From positions 1 to 39,196 of the forward strand of contig JABJCN010000049.1 of the NCBI GenBank assembly GCA_018668635.1: a stretch of DNA of 39,196 bases, in the 5' to 3' direction. Shown here one piece after another: positions 18,944 through 27,849 of this stretch. The first letter of the stretch is position 1. The number at the start of each line of letters is the position of its first letter. The stretch is from Opitutia bacterium. GTDB lineage: Bacteria > Verrucomicrobiota > Verrucomicrobiia > Opitutales > JABJCN01. The translations under genes and the position numbers were made by a program. The notes below the pieces were generated by a model, which had not been told where the DNA came from, did not search any database, and saw only the letters and a program-made list of their open reading frames with translations.

Positions 18944-21900
18944 ATGAAAAGAGTGATCCGAATCGTACAAATTGCTATTGTTATACACGTGTCGACCTAC
19001 CTCGCCGGCGCCTCGGAACCACTTGTTACAATTCGAGACAATTGCCTGCGCTGCCACTCGCCTGAAAAGCGCAAAGGTGGTCTTGTGCTTGCAACACGTC
19101 AGGCAATTCTAAAAGGCGGTGAATCCGGAGAGGCTATAAACCTAAAGGAACCCGACAAAAGCCTCCTTCTCCAAGTTCTTCAAAAAGACGCGGATCCACA
19201 TATGCCGCCGAAGAAGCAACTCACGAAAGCGACGATTGACGAACTTCGAAAATGGATTGCTAACGGAGCGAAATGGGATGCAGCCATTCTGGAATCCATA
19301 CCGACACTGGACCCTGTTAAATGGATCAATCCGGGAACGGACAGACGAACGGCCAACGCAATAACTGTAGCTCCTGATGGTGTCACTTTTGCAGTGGCTC
19401 AAGGCAATCGAATAGAGATTCGATTGATGGAGGAAAAAACTGTTACTGTGCAAAAAACACTCGAATCCCACATGGGGTCCGTTCAGTCCCTGGCCTGGAA
19501 CCCCGATGGCAGTTTCCTTGTCAGTGGAGGTTTCCGCAAGGCCATCGTCTGGGATGTTGAAACCGGTAAACCGGTGCAAGTAATTGAAGATAAATTTGCA
19601 GGCCGTATCACCGCTGTTGCCTTCATCAACAATGGGCAACGCCTCATACTCGCCGACAGCCTAGCCACAAAACTTGGTCAACTCCATGTCTTCCGCACCC
19701 TGGGATGGTCCCGCGTAAAGACCATTCGTGCGCACACCGATTCCATCTATGCACTCGCCATTAGTCAAAACGGAAAATATATTGCCAGTGCAGGCGCAGA
19801 CAAGTTGGCCCGAATCTGGAATGCTGACACCCTTCAATCCATTGGAAACCTTGAAGGCCACACAGACTACGTCCTAGCCGCCAGCTTTAGTCCCAACAGC
19901 AAGCGAATTGCCACTTCAAGTGCCGACCATTCCGTCAAGATCTGGGATGTAAAGTCCCACAATGAGGAGATCACCTTTTCACCACGCAAGTCAACGCAGG
20001 CCATCACAGGAATCCACTGGACACTCAATCCGACCAAGGACAAACCGGAAGAAAATGACGACTGGATTGTGACTGTATCAGCCGACGGCATCCCGAGACT
20101 ATTCACCCAACTCGTCAACCACGAGGGCAAGCAGACCTCTACCGGAGCCAAGGAACAAATCTGGACAGGAATCGAAGGCCAAGGTTTTACTGCACTTGCA
20201 TGGTCCCCTGAGCATAAGCGAATCCTGACCACTGACGATAAAGGCAAGCTCCACTTCCGCAACATAAATGGCAAGCGCTGGCCCGAAAAGCCAAAGGCAG
20301 CTGAAGAAAACAAAACGAAAACAAATCCCAAGACCCTAAGCTTCCGTAATGATATCCTCCCAATACTCTCACGGACTGGTTGTGCCAGTGGAAACTGCCA
20401 TGCCAAGTCTGGCGGCCAGAACGGATTTCAACTATCCATATTTGCCTATGACCCTATATCCGATTACAGGGCAATTGTTTTCGCCAACCGGGGCCGACGC
20501 ACTTTTCCAAACGCCCCCGCACAAAGCCTCCTGTTAAAGAAGGCCACTGAGACAATAGACCACGAGGGAGGCAAACGAATCGATAAGGATTCTGCATTCT
20601 ATCATACGCTCCATCGGTGGATTGCTCAAGGCACCCCTTTTGCCGGGGAAAAAGAACCGACGCTTGTAGGTATCAGCGTAAAGCCTACTGAGAAGATATA
20701 TTCCAAAAACGAAAAGTTAAATCTGAAGGTAACGGCCAACTACTCAGATAATTCACTGCGCGATGTCACCCGCTTGGCACACTTTCAAAGCAACAACAAG
20801 ACACTTGCCACCATAGACGAGGATGGCCGCGTAACGGCGGACAAACACCCTGGAGAAGCCGTTCTCATAATACGATACATGGATCAGGTTGATGTCAGTC
20901 GAGTCACGATTCCCAGCGAAACCATTCTTCCGGAATCCACTTACGCCGCACTCCCTGTTCAAAATGAGATCGACCGCCTAAATTACGCCCGCCACAGGAA
21001 ACTGGGTATCCTGATATCCGATAAATGCCCGGACAATGAGTTCCTGCGCCGTGCATCACTGGACACAACGGGCAAGCTCCCATCCGTCAAGACCACCCGC
21101 GATTTCCTGGCCGACAAGTCACCCGACAAGCGCCAAAAGTTTATTGATCAACTTCTCGATGACCCTGATTGGGCTGACTACTGGGCAACAAGACTCGGCG
21201 ATCTCCTCCGTCCAAACACGAAACGGGTCGGCGTCAAACCGGTCTACCTCCTCGACCGATGGGTTCGCCGGCAACTCCGTGCAAACACACCATGGGACCA
21301 ATTCGTCCGCGAATTGCTCACTGTCTCCGGAAGTTCCCACCAATCCGGACCGGTCGCCCTCTTCCGTGACAAACGTGAACCCGCTTCAGCCGGTGCCTTT
21401 GTTAGTCGGATGTTCCTTGGGATACGTCTTGAATGTGCGCAATGCCACCATCATCCAAACGAAAAGTGGGGGCAGGATGACTACTACCAGCTTGCAGCCT
21501 TCTTTGGGTCAATGAAGCGCAAGGGACAGGGAATCTCCGCCCCAATTTCAGGGGAACCCGAATACTGGTGGTTCCAACCGGGTGGCACCGTCAAGCATCC
21601 CGTAACAGGGGAAGTCATGCCTCCAAAGCCACCGGACGGGCCACAACTTGAAATCCCTGAAGGATCCGATCCGCGCATGGCGCTCGTTGACTGGATGACC
21701 CACCCTGAAAACCCCTTCTTTGCCAAGGCAATTGTCAACCGCATCTGGGGTGAAATATTCGGGGTCGGCATCGTGGATCCCGTGGATGATTTTCGTGCAT
21801 CCAACCCCCCCTCCAACGGCCCACTACTGGACTGGCTTGCCAAGGACTTTATCTCCCATGGATATGACCTTAAGCACCTCATGCGCCGTATCCTCCACTC

Positions 21901-22444
21901 ACGAACGTACCAGACATCCAGCATTCCCAACAACACAAACGTAGCAGATCATCGCAATTTCTCCCGCTCAATCCGCCGTCGCCTGTCCGCCGAGGTAATG
22001 GCTGATGCCTTTAACCAGGTAATCGGACTTCCTGAAGACTATCAGGGACTTCCTGAAAATTCCCGTGCAATGCATGCCTGGAATACCTCCATGCCCTCAA
22101 CATTCCTTGACACCTTTGGTCGACCGGACATCAGCGCTGAATGCCCATGCGAACGTGATCCTGCTCCAACAATCATACAAACTCTTCACTTGGCCAACAG
22201 TAGAAGGCTCATAGACCGCATAGCGAGAAAAGGCAGCCGCGCCTCGGACCTGATTGAAAGTAAAAAAGAGACTCAACAAATCATTAATAATTTGTACCTC
22301 GCAGCCTATTCACGTTTCCCAACAAATGAAGAGCTAAAGACGGCATCAGAAGCTTTCACCCAAGATGGTGCAAACCGAAGATCCGCCACCGAGGATATTG
22401 TGTGGGCCTTGATAAACTCGGCAGAATTTGTTTTAAATCATTAA
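18944..22444 (+). CDS. PSCyt1/WD40/DUF1549/DUF1553 cytochrome-type protein
   Basis: The frame is open from 18884, but the ATG at 18944 starts a proper signal peptide (MKRVIRIVQIAIVIHVSTYLAGA), so 18944 is preferred (1166 residues). Domains in order: planctomycete cytochrome c domain with heme motif C34-L-R-C37-H38; WD40 repeats from about 175 to 450 (VWDVETG, IWNADT, IWDVKS); a second cytochrome-like segment with C480-ASGN-C485-H486; a bacterial Ig-like domain near 600-690; DUF1549, containing a further CAQCH; and DUF1553 at the C-terminus. In PVC genomes such genes nearly always precede a DUF1501 gene, as here (3-base gap). The pair is proposed to act in envelope redox chemistry or glycan handling, but the function is not established. 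The CX4CH spacing at 480-486 is atypical for heme c yet usual for this family. Confidence 0.92.
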   Translation: MKRVIRIVQIAIVIHVSTYLAGASEPLVTIRDNCLRCHSPEKRKGGLVLATRQAILKGGESGEAINLKEPDKSLLLQVLQKDADPHMPPKKQLTKATIDELRKWIANGAKWDAAILESIPTLDPVKWINPGTDRRTANAITVAPDGVTFAVAQGNRIEIRLMEEKTVTVQKTLESHMGSVQSLAWNPDGSFLVSGGFRKAIVWDVETGKPVQVIEDKFAGRITAVAFINNGQRLILADSLATKLGQLHVFRTLGWSRVKTIRAHTDSIYALAISQNGKYIASAGADKLARIWNADTLQSIGNLEGHTDYVLAASFSPNSKRIATSSADHSVKIWDVKSHNEEITFSPRKSTQAITGIHWTLNPTKDKPEENDDWIVTVSADGIPRLFTQLVNHEGKQTSTGAKEQIWTGIEGQGFTALAWSPEHKRILTTDDKGKLHFRNINGKRWPEKPKAAEENKTKTNPKTLSFRNDILPILSRTGCASGNCHAKSGGQNGFQLSIFAYDPISDYRAIVFANRGRRTFPNAPAQSLLLKKATETIDHEGGKRIDKDSAFYHTLHRWIAQGTPFAGEKEPTLVGISVKPTEKIYSKNEKLNLKVTANYSDNSLRDVTRLAHFQSNNKTLATIDEDGRVTADKHPGEAVLIIRYMDQVDVSRVTIPSETILPESTYAALPVQNEIDRLNYARHRKLGILISDKCPDNEFLRRASLDTTGKLPSVKTTRDFLADKSPDKRQKFIDQLLDDPDWADYWATRLGDLLRPNTKRVGVKPVYLLDRWVRRQLRANTPWDQFVRELLTVSGSSHQSGPVALFRDKREPASAGAFVSRMFLGIRLECAQCHHHPNEKWGQDDYYQLAAFFGSMKRKGQGISAPISGEPEYWWFQPGGTVKHPVTGEVMPPKPPDGPQLEIPEGSDPRMALVDWMTHPENPFFAKAIVNRIWGEIFGVGIVDPVDDFRASNPPSNGPLLDWLAKDFISHGYDLKHLMRRILHSRTYQTSSIPNNTNVADHRNFSRSIRRRLSAEVMADAFNQVIGLPEDYQGLPENSRAMHAWNTSMPSTFLDTFGRPDISAECPCERDPAPTIIQTLHLANSRRLIDRIARKGSRASDLIESKKETQQIINNLYLAAYSRFPTNEELKTASEAFTQDGANRRSATEDIVWALINSAEFVLNH

Positions 22445-22447
22445 AAA

Positions 22448-23767
22448 ATGCAGGTCCAACAACATACACATCGACGCGATTTCATCCAGACGGGCCTTGG
22501 TGCGATTGGAGGACTTACCATCCCCGATATGCTCCGCCTCAGGGCCGAAGCGAAAGCTGCCGGCAAACAAGTAAATGACACAAGATGTATCCTCGTCTGG
22601 CTCGATGGAGGACCCAGTCACTACGAAACCTTTGATCCCAAGCCCGAGGCTCCTGATGGCATCCGGGGCGAATTTGACACCGTGGCCACATCTGTTCCCG
22701 GTGTTCACTTCTCGGAGCACATACCCCATCTTGCGAAGGCTTTTGACAAATATACAGTTGTTCGCTCCATCGCACACAAGCAAAACAACCATGGGGCGGG
22801 CAACCACTACTTGATGACCGGACGGCCCACGCCTGTGCCCGTAGGTTGCGGGGCCAATGTAACTTTTCATCCATCGTTTGGGTCAGTAATCTCAAAGGAT
22901 CGCGACCTTCGCAATGGACTACCCGGCTATGTAAGCCTCCCAAAGATGTCGCGATCCGGTGGACCAAACTTTTTGGGGGCACCCTTTGCACCATTCGTAA
23001 TTTCTGAAGACCCAAATAATAAATCCTTCAAGGTTCGGGATGTCAGTATCCCCGAAGTGATAGCGGACGAGCGTGCCGAGAACCGACGAAAACTCCGCGA
23101 GAACCTGGACAATCTGGAACGTATCAGGGATAATGCAGCAAACGACCCAGCCGTCAGTCTGGATGAATTTTACCGCCAAAGCCATGAACTTGTTTACTCG
23201 AAGCCAGCCCAGGATGCCTTCGATATTTCCAAGGAACCAGACCAAACGCGGGATAAATATGGGCGAAATGATTTCGGGCAAAGAATGTTATTGGCCCGAC
23301 GTATGACCGAGGTTGGCGTACCCTTTGTTACGGTCTACTATGGAGGATGGGACCATCACACCAATATTTTCCCGGATCTAAAGGATAAGGCCCTTCCCAA
23401 ACTAGACCAAGGTCTCGCTGCCCTAGTGGAAGACCTGCATGAACGTGGCTCCATAAAAAACACACTGGTCATCTGCCTCGGTGAATTTGGTCGCACGCCT
23501 AAAATCAATGAACGAGGTGGACGTGATCATTGGTCCTTCGCCATGTCCGTCATGATGGCTGGAGCCGGAATCCCGGGAGGGCAACTCGTCGGGGCAACAG
23601 ATGTCAAAGGTTACTATGCAAACGATAATGTATATTCTCCTGAAGACTTTGCTGCCAGTCTCTACGCAAAGATGGGGATTAACCACGAACAAGTCCTCCA
23701 GGATCAGTCCGGACGCCCGGTACAACTCGTTAGCAATGGGAAATTAATAAAGGAGCTCTTCACTTGA
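22448..23767 (+). CDS. DUF1501 Tat-exported alkaline-phosphatase-fold protein
   Basis: The 439-residue protein carries a twin-arginine signal (HRRDFIQTG, residues 8-16) and the DUF1501 hallmarks LVWLDGGPSHYETFDPK near 49-65, SIAHKQNNHGAGNHYLMTG, YGGWDHHTN, and LGEFGRTPKIN followed by GRDHW. DUF1501 is related to the alkaline-phosphatase/sulfatase superfamily, and the conserved Asp and His residues probably bind metal. It lacks the sulfatase CxPxR motif, so it is not a formylglycine sulfatase. It starts 3 bases after the DUF1553 gene and overlaps the next gene by 4 bases, which implies a co-translated operon. The role is unknown; I infer that it works with the cytochrome-type protein in the envelope. 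Confidence 0.93.
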   Translation: MQVQQHTHRRDFIQTGLGAIGGLTIPDMLRLRAEAKAAGKQVNDTRCILVWLDGGPSHYETFDPKPEAPDGIRGEFDTVATSVPGVHFSEHIPHLAKAFDKYTVVRSIAHKQNNHGAGNHYLMTGRPTPVPVGCGANVTFHPSFGSVISKDRDLRNGLPGYVSLPKMSRSGGPNFLGAPFAPFVISEDPNNKSFKVRDVSIPEVIADERAENRRKLRENLDNLERIRDNAANDPAVSLDEFYRQSHELVYSKPAQDAFDISKEPDQTRDKYGRNDFGQRMLLARRMTEVGVPFVTVYYGGWDHHTNIFPDLKDKALPKLDQGLAALVEDLHERGSIKNTLVICLGEFGRTPKINERGGRDHWSFAMSVMMAGAGIPGGQLVGATDVKGYYANDNVYSPEDFAASLYAKMGINHEQVLQDQSGRPVQLVSNGKLIKELFT

Positions 23768-25266
23768 GGACAAGTAAGGTAAAAGCGGGCTTGTTCTGCC
23801 TGCTCTACGGGATACAATTATTGTCTGGCAACCAGTGTTGGGCAGTATTACATCCTGCAGGTGGCCAAGTAGGAACATCGGTGGAAATCATTGCGACAGG
23901 AAAGCATGATGAGTGGCCAGCCCAATTATGGTCAGCGCATAAGGGGCTCAAGCTGGAGGCACTTGAAAAAAAAGGATACTTCAAAGCCACCATTTCCAAG
24001 GAAGCCAAAACAGGGCCAATCCTAATACGTATCCTAGATAAAAAACAAGTTTCCACCGCATTCACATTTGTCATCTCAAAGCAAAAAGAAACCCTTGAAA
24101 CAGAGCCAAACAATCAAATCTCCAATGCACAGAAAATCAAAAAAATCCCGACACTGATCAATGGACGTCTTGAAAAAAAGGGGGATATGGACTTCTACCA
24201 TATACAGCTCAAGAAAGGCCAGGTCCTCTCAGCAAAGCTCGATGGCTATAGCCTGCGTTCCCCGATTGACCCTTTCCTGCATATCCATGGACCAGACGGT
24301 TATGAAACGGCAATTGCCAGTGACACCCACAATCTTGACCCACATCTTATATACAAGGCTGACGAGTCGGGACAACACACGCTACAGGTATTTGCAATCA
24401 AGTCAAAAGCAAGTGCCGATATTAGTTTCACGGGGACCTCAGATGCTGTTTACAGACTAGAACTGATCCTAGGACTGCCAAGTATGCCTGAAATGGCAGT
24501 CAATCACGAGGATTGTAAGACACCCTCCGAATTGGCAGTCCCAGTCACTTGTGCCGGCCATTTCTCTAAACCAGGAGAGAAGAATGAGTTCAAGTTCAAG
24601 GCAGACAAGGGTTCACAGGTGCAAATTCGTATCGAGGCCCACCAGCTCCATTACCCCACTGATCCAGTAATGTATTTGTATGACTCATCAGGCAAATTGA
24701 TAAAAGAAATTGATGACAATAAGACCAGCCGCGATCCATCATACCTGCTTAAAGTCGGGTCTAAGGAACCCTATGGAGTGGAAGTCGCGGAGAGATATGG
24801 TCGAAGCGGCAAGGCATTCCGTTATCGACTCGTGTTGGAAACCCCAGAACCTGACTTTTCCCCAACCTTGGCCAAGGATATTCACATCCTGAAGGAGGAA
24901 AAGACTCTTGAAATCAAGATACAGCTAAATCGCACAAACGGGCATAAGACTCCACTTTATGCAGAAATCGTGGGATTGCCTGAGGGACTGCAGATGGAAG
25001 GATTAGATATTCCCGCTGATGCCAAGGATGCCACGTTTAAGATGCAGTCAGATATCAATACTCCCACAGGCCACCACCCCTTCCAAATCCGTGTCACTGA
25101 AAAATCGGAAGGACAGGAACGGCAAAAGCTCGCCATATATTCCTTCCAGACCGCCGCGTCCCGTGGAGACTACCTGATCAACGACACCAATCAAGCATGG
25201 CTCTCCTACAACAGGACCTCAAAACAAGTACAGGATGCCACCAAGATCGAAAAGAAGCAGCCTTGA
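23764..25266 (+). CDS. Exported protein with two pre-peptidase C-terminal (PPC) domains
   Basis: The 500-residue protein starts at a TTG that overlaps the DUF1501 stop (TTGA), and codons 1-27 read as a signal peptide ending CWA, which supports this start. Residues 28-105 form an Ig/TIG-like domain (HPAGGQVGTSVEI). The first PPC domain begins at ETEPNNQISNAQ (112-123) and continues through GDMDFYHIQLKKGQ to about 235. A second spans about 262-365 (GEKNEFKFKADKG, DPVMYLYDSSGK). The remaining residues look like a further beta domain without a name I recognise. This is the usual third member of PSCyt-DUF1501 operons. It probably binds glycan or partner proteins, as no catalytic motif is visible. 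Confidence 0.87.
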   Translation: MRTSKVKAGLFCLLYGIQLLSGNQCWAVLHPAGGQVGTSVEIIATGKHDEWPAQLWSAHKGLKLEALEKKGYFKATISKEAKTGPILIRILDKKQVSTAFTFVISKQKETLETEPNNQISNAQKIKKIPTLINGRLEKKGDMDFYHIQLKKGQVLSAKLDGYSLRSPIDPFLHIHGPDGYETAIASDTHNLDPHLIYKADESGQHTLQVFAIKSKASADISFTGTSDAVYRLELILGLPSMPEMAVNHEDCKTPSELAVPVTCAGHFSKPGEKNEFKFKADKGSQVQIRIEAHQLHYPTDPVMYLYDSSGKLIKEIDDNKTSRDPSYLLKVGSKEPYGVEVAERYGRSGKAFRYRLVLETPEPDFSPTLAKDIHILKEEKTLEIKIQLNRTNGHKTPLYAEIVGLPEGLQMEGLDIPADAKDATFKMQSDINTPTGHHPFQIRVTEKSEGQERQKLAIYSFQTAASRGDYLINDTNQAWLSYNRTSKQVQDATKIEKKQP

Positions 25267-25300
25267 CAATCCAGCCCCATTAAAAAGATATTCGAATACT

Positions 25301-25495
25301 ATGAAAAAAATATTACTAATCTCTCTAACATCCATAGCCCTCATTTTTGCAACGTCCTGCAGCTCTGATGCCGATGCAGCAATTTGTGGCAATTGTGGTG
25401 ACGAAAAGGGTACTGAAAACTGCTGCAAGGCTGACGCTGAAAAATGCGAAAAGTGTGATAAGAACAAAGGTTCCCCCGGTTGCTGTAAGGAATAA
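25301..25495 (+). CDS. Small cysteine-rich lipoprotein with tandem CxxC...CC repeat
   Basis: This 64-residue protein starts at the ATG at 25301, the only start giving a lipoprotein signal (MKKILLISLTSIALIFATSC, lipidated C20); the open frame extends upstream to 25235 without signal-like sequence. The mature part is dominated by eight cysteines in two copies of the pattern CxxCx3KGx3CCK: C29, C32, C41, C42, then C49, C52, C61, C62, exactly 20 residues apart. This suggests metal binding or a disulfide-linked mini-domain; there is no CxxCH, so c-type heme is unlikely. It lies 34 bases after the PPC gene and 31 bases before a strong terminator, so it is probably the last gene of the PSCyt operon. 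I do not recognise a named family. Confidence 0.8.
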   Translation: MKKILLISLTSIALIFATSCSSDADAAICGNCGDEKGTENCCKADAEKCEKCDKNKGSPGCCKE

Positions 25496-25525
25496 TTTCA
25501 AAAAATCGGTGAAAACCGGATAGTG

Positions 25526-25557
25526 AAAAAAGGCGGACTGTATTGTCCGCCTTTTTT
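25526..25557 (+). terminator. Bidirectional Rho-independent terminator
   Basis: A perfect inverted repeat (AAAAAAGGCGGAC, 25526-25538, and GTCCGCC plus six T, 25545-25557) encloses the 6-base loop TGTATT. It ends the operon that closes with the cysteine-rich lipoprotein and could also work on the opposite strand. Confidence 0.9.
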
Positions 25558-25660
25558 GTATCCCCATTTCACAATAATAACCGGGCTTGTTCCCCGTACC
25601 ATTCTTTTCACGCTTGTCGAAAAAGCTTGGTTTGCCATCTTTGATCCAATTCTCAAAATC

Positions 25661-26257
25661 ATGCGAACCGGTCAATTTACACCCATAATTCTCTTTGTCG
25701 CCATCTTGAGTGGGTGCGTCACCAATAGTTCCCTGATACGCCAAAACAATCTGGATGGATGGAAAACACTGAACGGCGGTGAGTGGACAGTGGAAAATGG
25801 CGTGATTTTTGGCACGAAGGATGCGGCGGTAAACAAGCATTGCCTGTTGATATCTGAACGTGAATTTGACGACTTCCATCTCAATCTTGAATACAAATCC
25901 ATCAATGGAAACAGTGGGGTCTATTTCCGCTTGGCACCTGCCGAAAACCCCTTGGGGTTGAAGGGTTACCACGCGGAAATCGATAGCGAGGGCTCGAATG
26001 CCGGAGGTCTCTACGATGTAGCAGTTGAATGGCTGTCCAAACCCGATAAGGCCCTGATCAAAAAGGCTTTCAAGCCGGGAAAATGGAACAAGATGACCAT
26101 TAAGGCAATCGGTCAGGATATAACCGTTTCTCTAAATGGATACAAAATGTCTTCCATAACAAATAACCGCAGTAATCGCGGTAGTCTCGGCGTACAGTTG
26201 CATGCCAACGAAAATACACAGATAAAATTAAAGAACATCCGAATCACTGAACTCTAA
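25661..26257 (+). CDS. DUF1080 (3-keto-disaccharide hydrolase-like) lipoprotein
   Basis: The frame is open from 25523, which would overlap the terminator; the ATG at 25661 gives a lipoprotein signal (lipobox LSGC, lipidated C19) and is clearly better. The 198-residue product is a single concanavalin-like jelly roll of the DUF1080/3-keto-disaccharide hydrolase family: GEWTVENGVIFG, GNSGVYFR, GYHAEIDS and FKPGKWNKMTI are typical positions. Some family members cleave 3-keto-glycosides made by Gfo/Idh-type oxidoreductases, so a link to the oxidoreductase at 17384 is plausible, but many members may only bind glycans. It is 10 bases upstream of a sulfatase and starts a new operon after the terminator at 25526-25557. 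Confidence 0.88.
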   Translation: MRTGQFTPIILFVAILSGCVTNSSLIRQNNLDGWKTLNGGEWTVENGVIFGTKDAAVNKHCLLISEREFDDFHLNLEYKSINGNSGVYFRLAPAENPLGLKGYHAEIDSEGSNAGGLYDVAVEWLSKPDKALIKKAFKPGKWNKMTIKAIGQDITVSLNGYKMSSITNNRSNRGSLGVQLHANENTQIKLKNIRITEL

Positions 26258-26267
26258 AACAATCACC

Positions 26268-27827
26268 ATGCTCCAAAGAAACCTTCTGTTTTTAATATTG
26301 GCACCGGTAGGACTCCTTGCCGCGAAGCGACCCAATATCATTTTTATCTTCTCAGATGATCATGCGGCAAATGCAGTATCCGCATATGGTAGTCGCCTAC
26401 AAGACGTAGCACCAACACCAAATATCGATCGTATCGGTCGGGAAGGTATTCGTTTTGATAATTGCTTTGTCACCAATGCACTATGTGGTCCTTGTCGTGC
26501 GGTAATACAAACCGGCAAGCATTCACATCTGAATGGATTCCTTGAGAATCATCATGTCTTCAATGGAGATCAGCAGACATTTCCAAAGCTCCTCCAGAAA
26601 AGCGGTTATCAGACAGCAGTCATAGGGAAATGGCATCTGGGTTCAGATCCCCAGGGATTTGACCACTGGAACGTACTTCCCGGTCAGGGGACCTACTATA
26701 AACCGGAATTTCGAACGCCCGAAGGCAAGGAACCCGGGAAGGTTGGGTCCTACGTGACTGATGTGGTGACAGAGAAATCCATCGACTGGTTGAACACAGG
26801 CAGAAACAAGGACAAACCCTTCATGCTGATGGTACAACACAAGGCACCACATCGCTTTTGGTTACCACCGATCAAATACCTCAAGGAGTACAGTGAAAAA
26901 ATATATCCGGAACCTGACAATATGCTAGACGACTATCAGGGAAGGCGGTCTGCCGCCCACATGCAGGACATGACCCTGCGCCTTTCCATGGACCTTGCGG
27001 TGGACAACAAGATGGTCCCATACCGCATGGACCACATGACTCCGGGGCAACAGAAGACCTGGCTTGAGCACTTTGTAAAGATTCGCAAAAAGCTACTGAA
27101 GGCCAAGCCACGAGGGGACGAACTCGTGCGATGGAAATATCAACGCTACATGGCGGATTACCTGGCCTGTATTCGGGCAATGGATGATTCCATCGGTCGC
27201 TTGCTTGATCACCTGACTGAAACAGGCCTTGATAAAAACACAGTGGTCATCTATTCATCTGATCAAGGTTTCTTTCTTGGAGAACATGGTTGGTTCGACA
27301 AGCGATTCATGTATGAAGAGTCAATGAGGACTCCGCTGCTGGCTCGATGGCCGGGCGTGATCAAACCCGGTTCTGTTTCAATGGAAATGGTCTCAAACCT
27401 TGATTTTGCACAAACATTTCTAGATATCGCAGGGATAGGGATTCCAAATGACATGCAGGGTCTTAGCCTGAAACCAATACTTGAAGGAAGGTCACCAAAA
27501 AACTGGAGGGATGCAGTCTACTACCATTATTATTGCTATCCTGAGTATCACGCAGTTCGGCGACATGACGGAGTCCGCACAGAACGTTATAAATTGATTC
27601 ACTATTACGATCTCCAGGAATGGGAGTTGTTTGACCTAAAGAAGGACCCTCATGAAATGCGTTCACTGCACTTTAGTGATGGTCACAAAAAGGTCATGGA
27701 TAAATTAAAGGAGCAATTGGCAAGTCTCCGCAAACAGTACCAAGTGACAGAGGCACCACCCCTTCGCACCGGCAAGACCCTGTTTCCTCCATTGAAAGAA
27801 TTTGGAACATTTTTAATCGAAAACTAA
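26268..27827 (+). CDS. Secreted S1 sulfatase with CGPCR motif
   Basis: The 519-residue sulfatase has a signal peptide (1-19), D30-D31 (SDD), GKWHLG from residue 120, and a late SDQGFFLGEHGWFDKRFMYE block in which Asp-Gln replaces the common Asp-Asn or Asp-His pair; this block is usual in the bacterial sulfatase group with heparan and mucin sulfatases. The formylglycine motif is C73-G-P-C76-R followed by TGK, so a second cysteine occupies the position that is normally serine or threonine. The DNA (TGT GGT CCT TGT CGT) is clear. CxPxR is enough for known maturases, so the enzyme is probably active. It is the middle gene of a tight three-gene operon between the DUF1080 lipoprotein and the PVC heme protein. 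Confidence 0.92.
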   Translation: MLQRNLLFLILAPVGLLAAKRPNIIFIFSDDHAANAVSAYGSRLQDVAPTPNIDRIGREGIRFDNCFVTNALCGPCRAVIQTGKHSHLNGFLENHHVFNGDQQTFPKLLQKSGYQTAVIGKWHLGSDPQGFDHWNVLPGQGTYYKPEFRTPEGKEPGKVGSYVTDVVTEKSIDWLNTGRNKDKPFMLMVQHKAPHRFWLPPIKYLKEYSEKIYPEPDNMLDDYQGRRSAAHMQDMTLRLSMDLAVDNKMVPYRMDHMTPGQQKTWLEHFVKIRKKLLKAKPRGDELVRWKYQRYMADYLACIRAMDDSIGRLLDHLTETGLDKNTVVIYSSDQGFFLGEHGWFDKRFMYEESMRTPLLARWPGVIKPGSVSMEMVSNLDFAQTFLDIAGIGIPNDMQGLSLKPILEGRSPKNWRDAVYYHYYCYPEYHAVRRHDGVRTERYKLIHYYDLQEWELFDLKKDPHEMRSLHFSDGHKKVMDKLKEQLASLRKQYQVTEAPPLRTGKTLFPPLKEFGTFLIEN

Positions 27828-27849
27828 ATCTACGGGTTATTTATTAATC

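Noticed and set aside
23764-23767. A possible frameshift between the DUF1501 and PPC genes because they overlap in different frames.
   Set aside because: Both proteins are complete with their own signals; the TTGA overlap is ordinary translational coupling.
25523-25660. Upstream extension of the DUF1080 gene to an in-frame ATG at 25523.
   Set aside because: It would run through the terminator hairpin at 25526-25557 and hide the lipoprotein signal, which starts at 25661.
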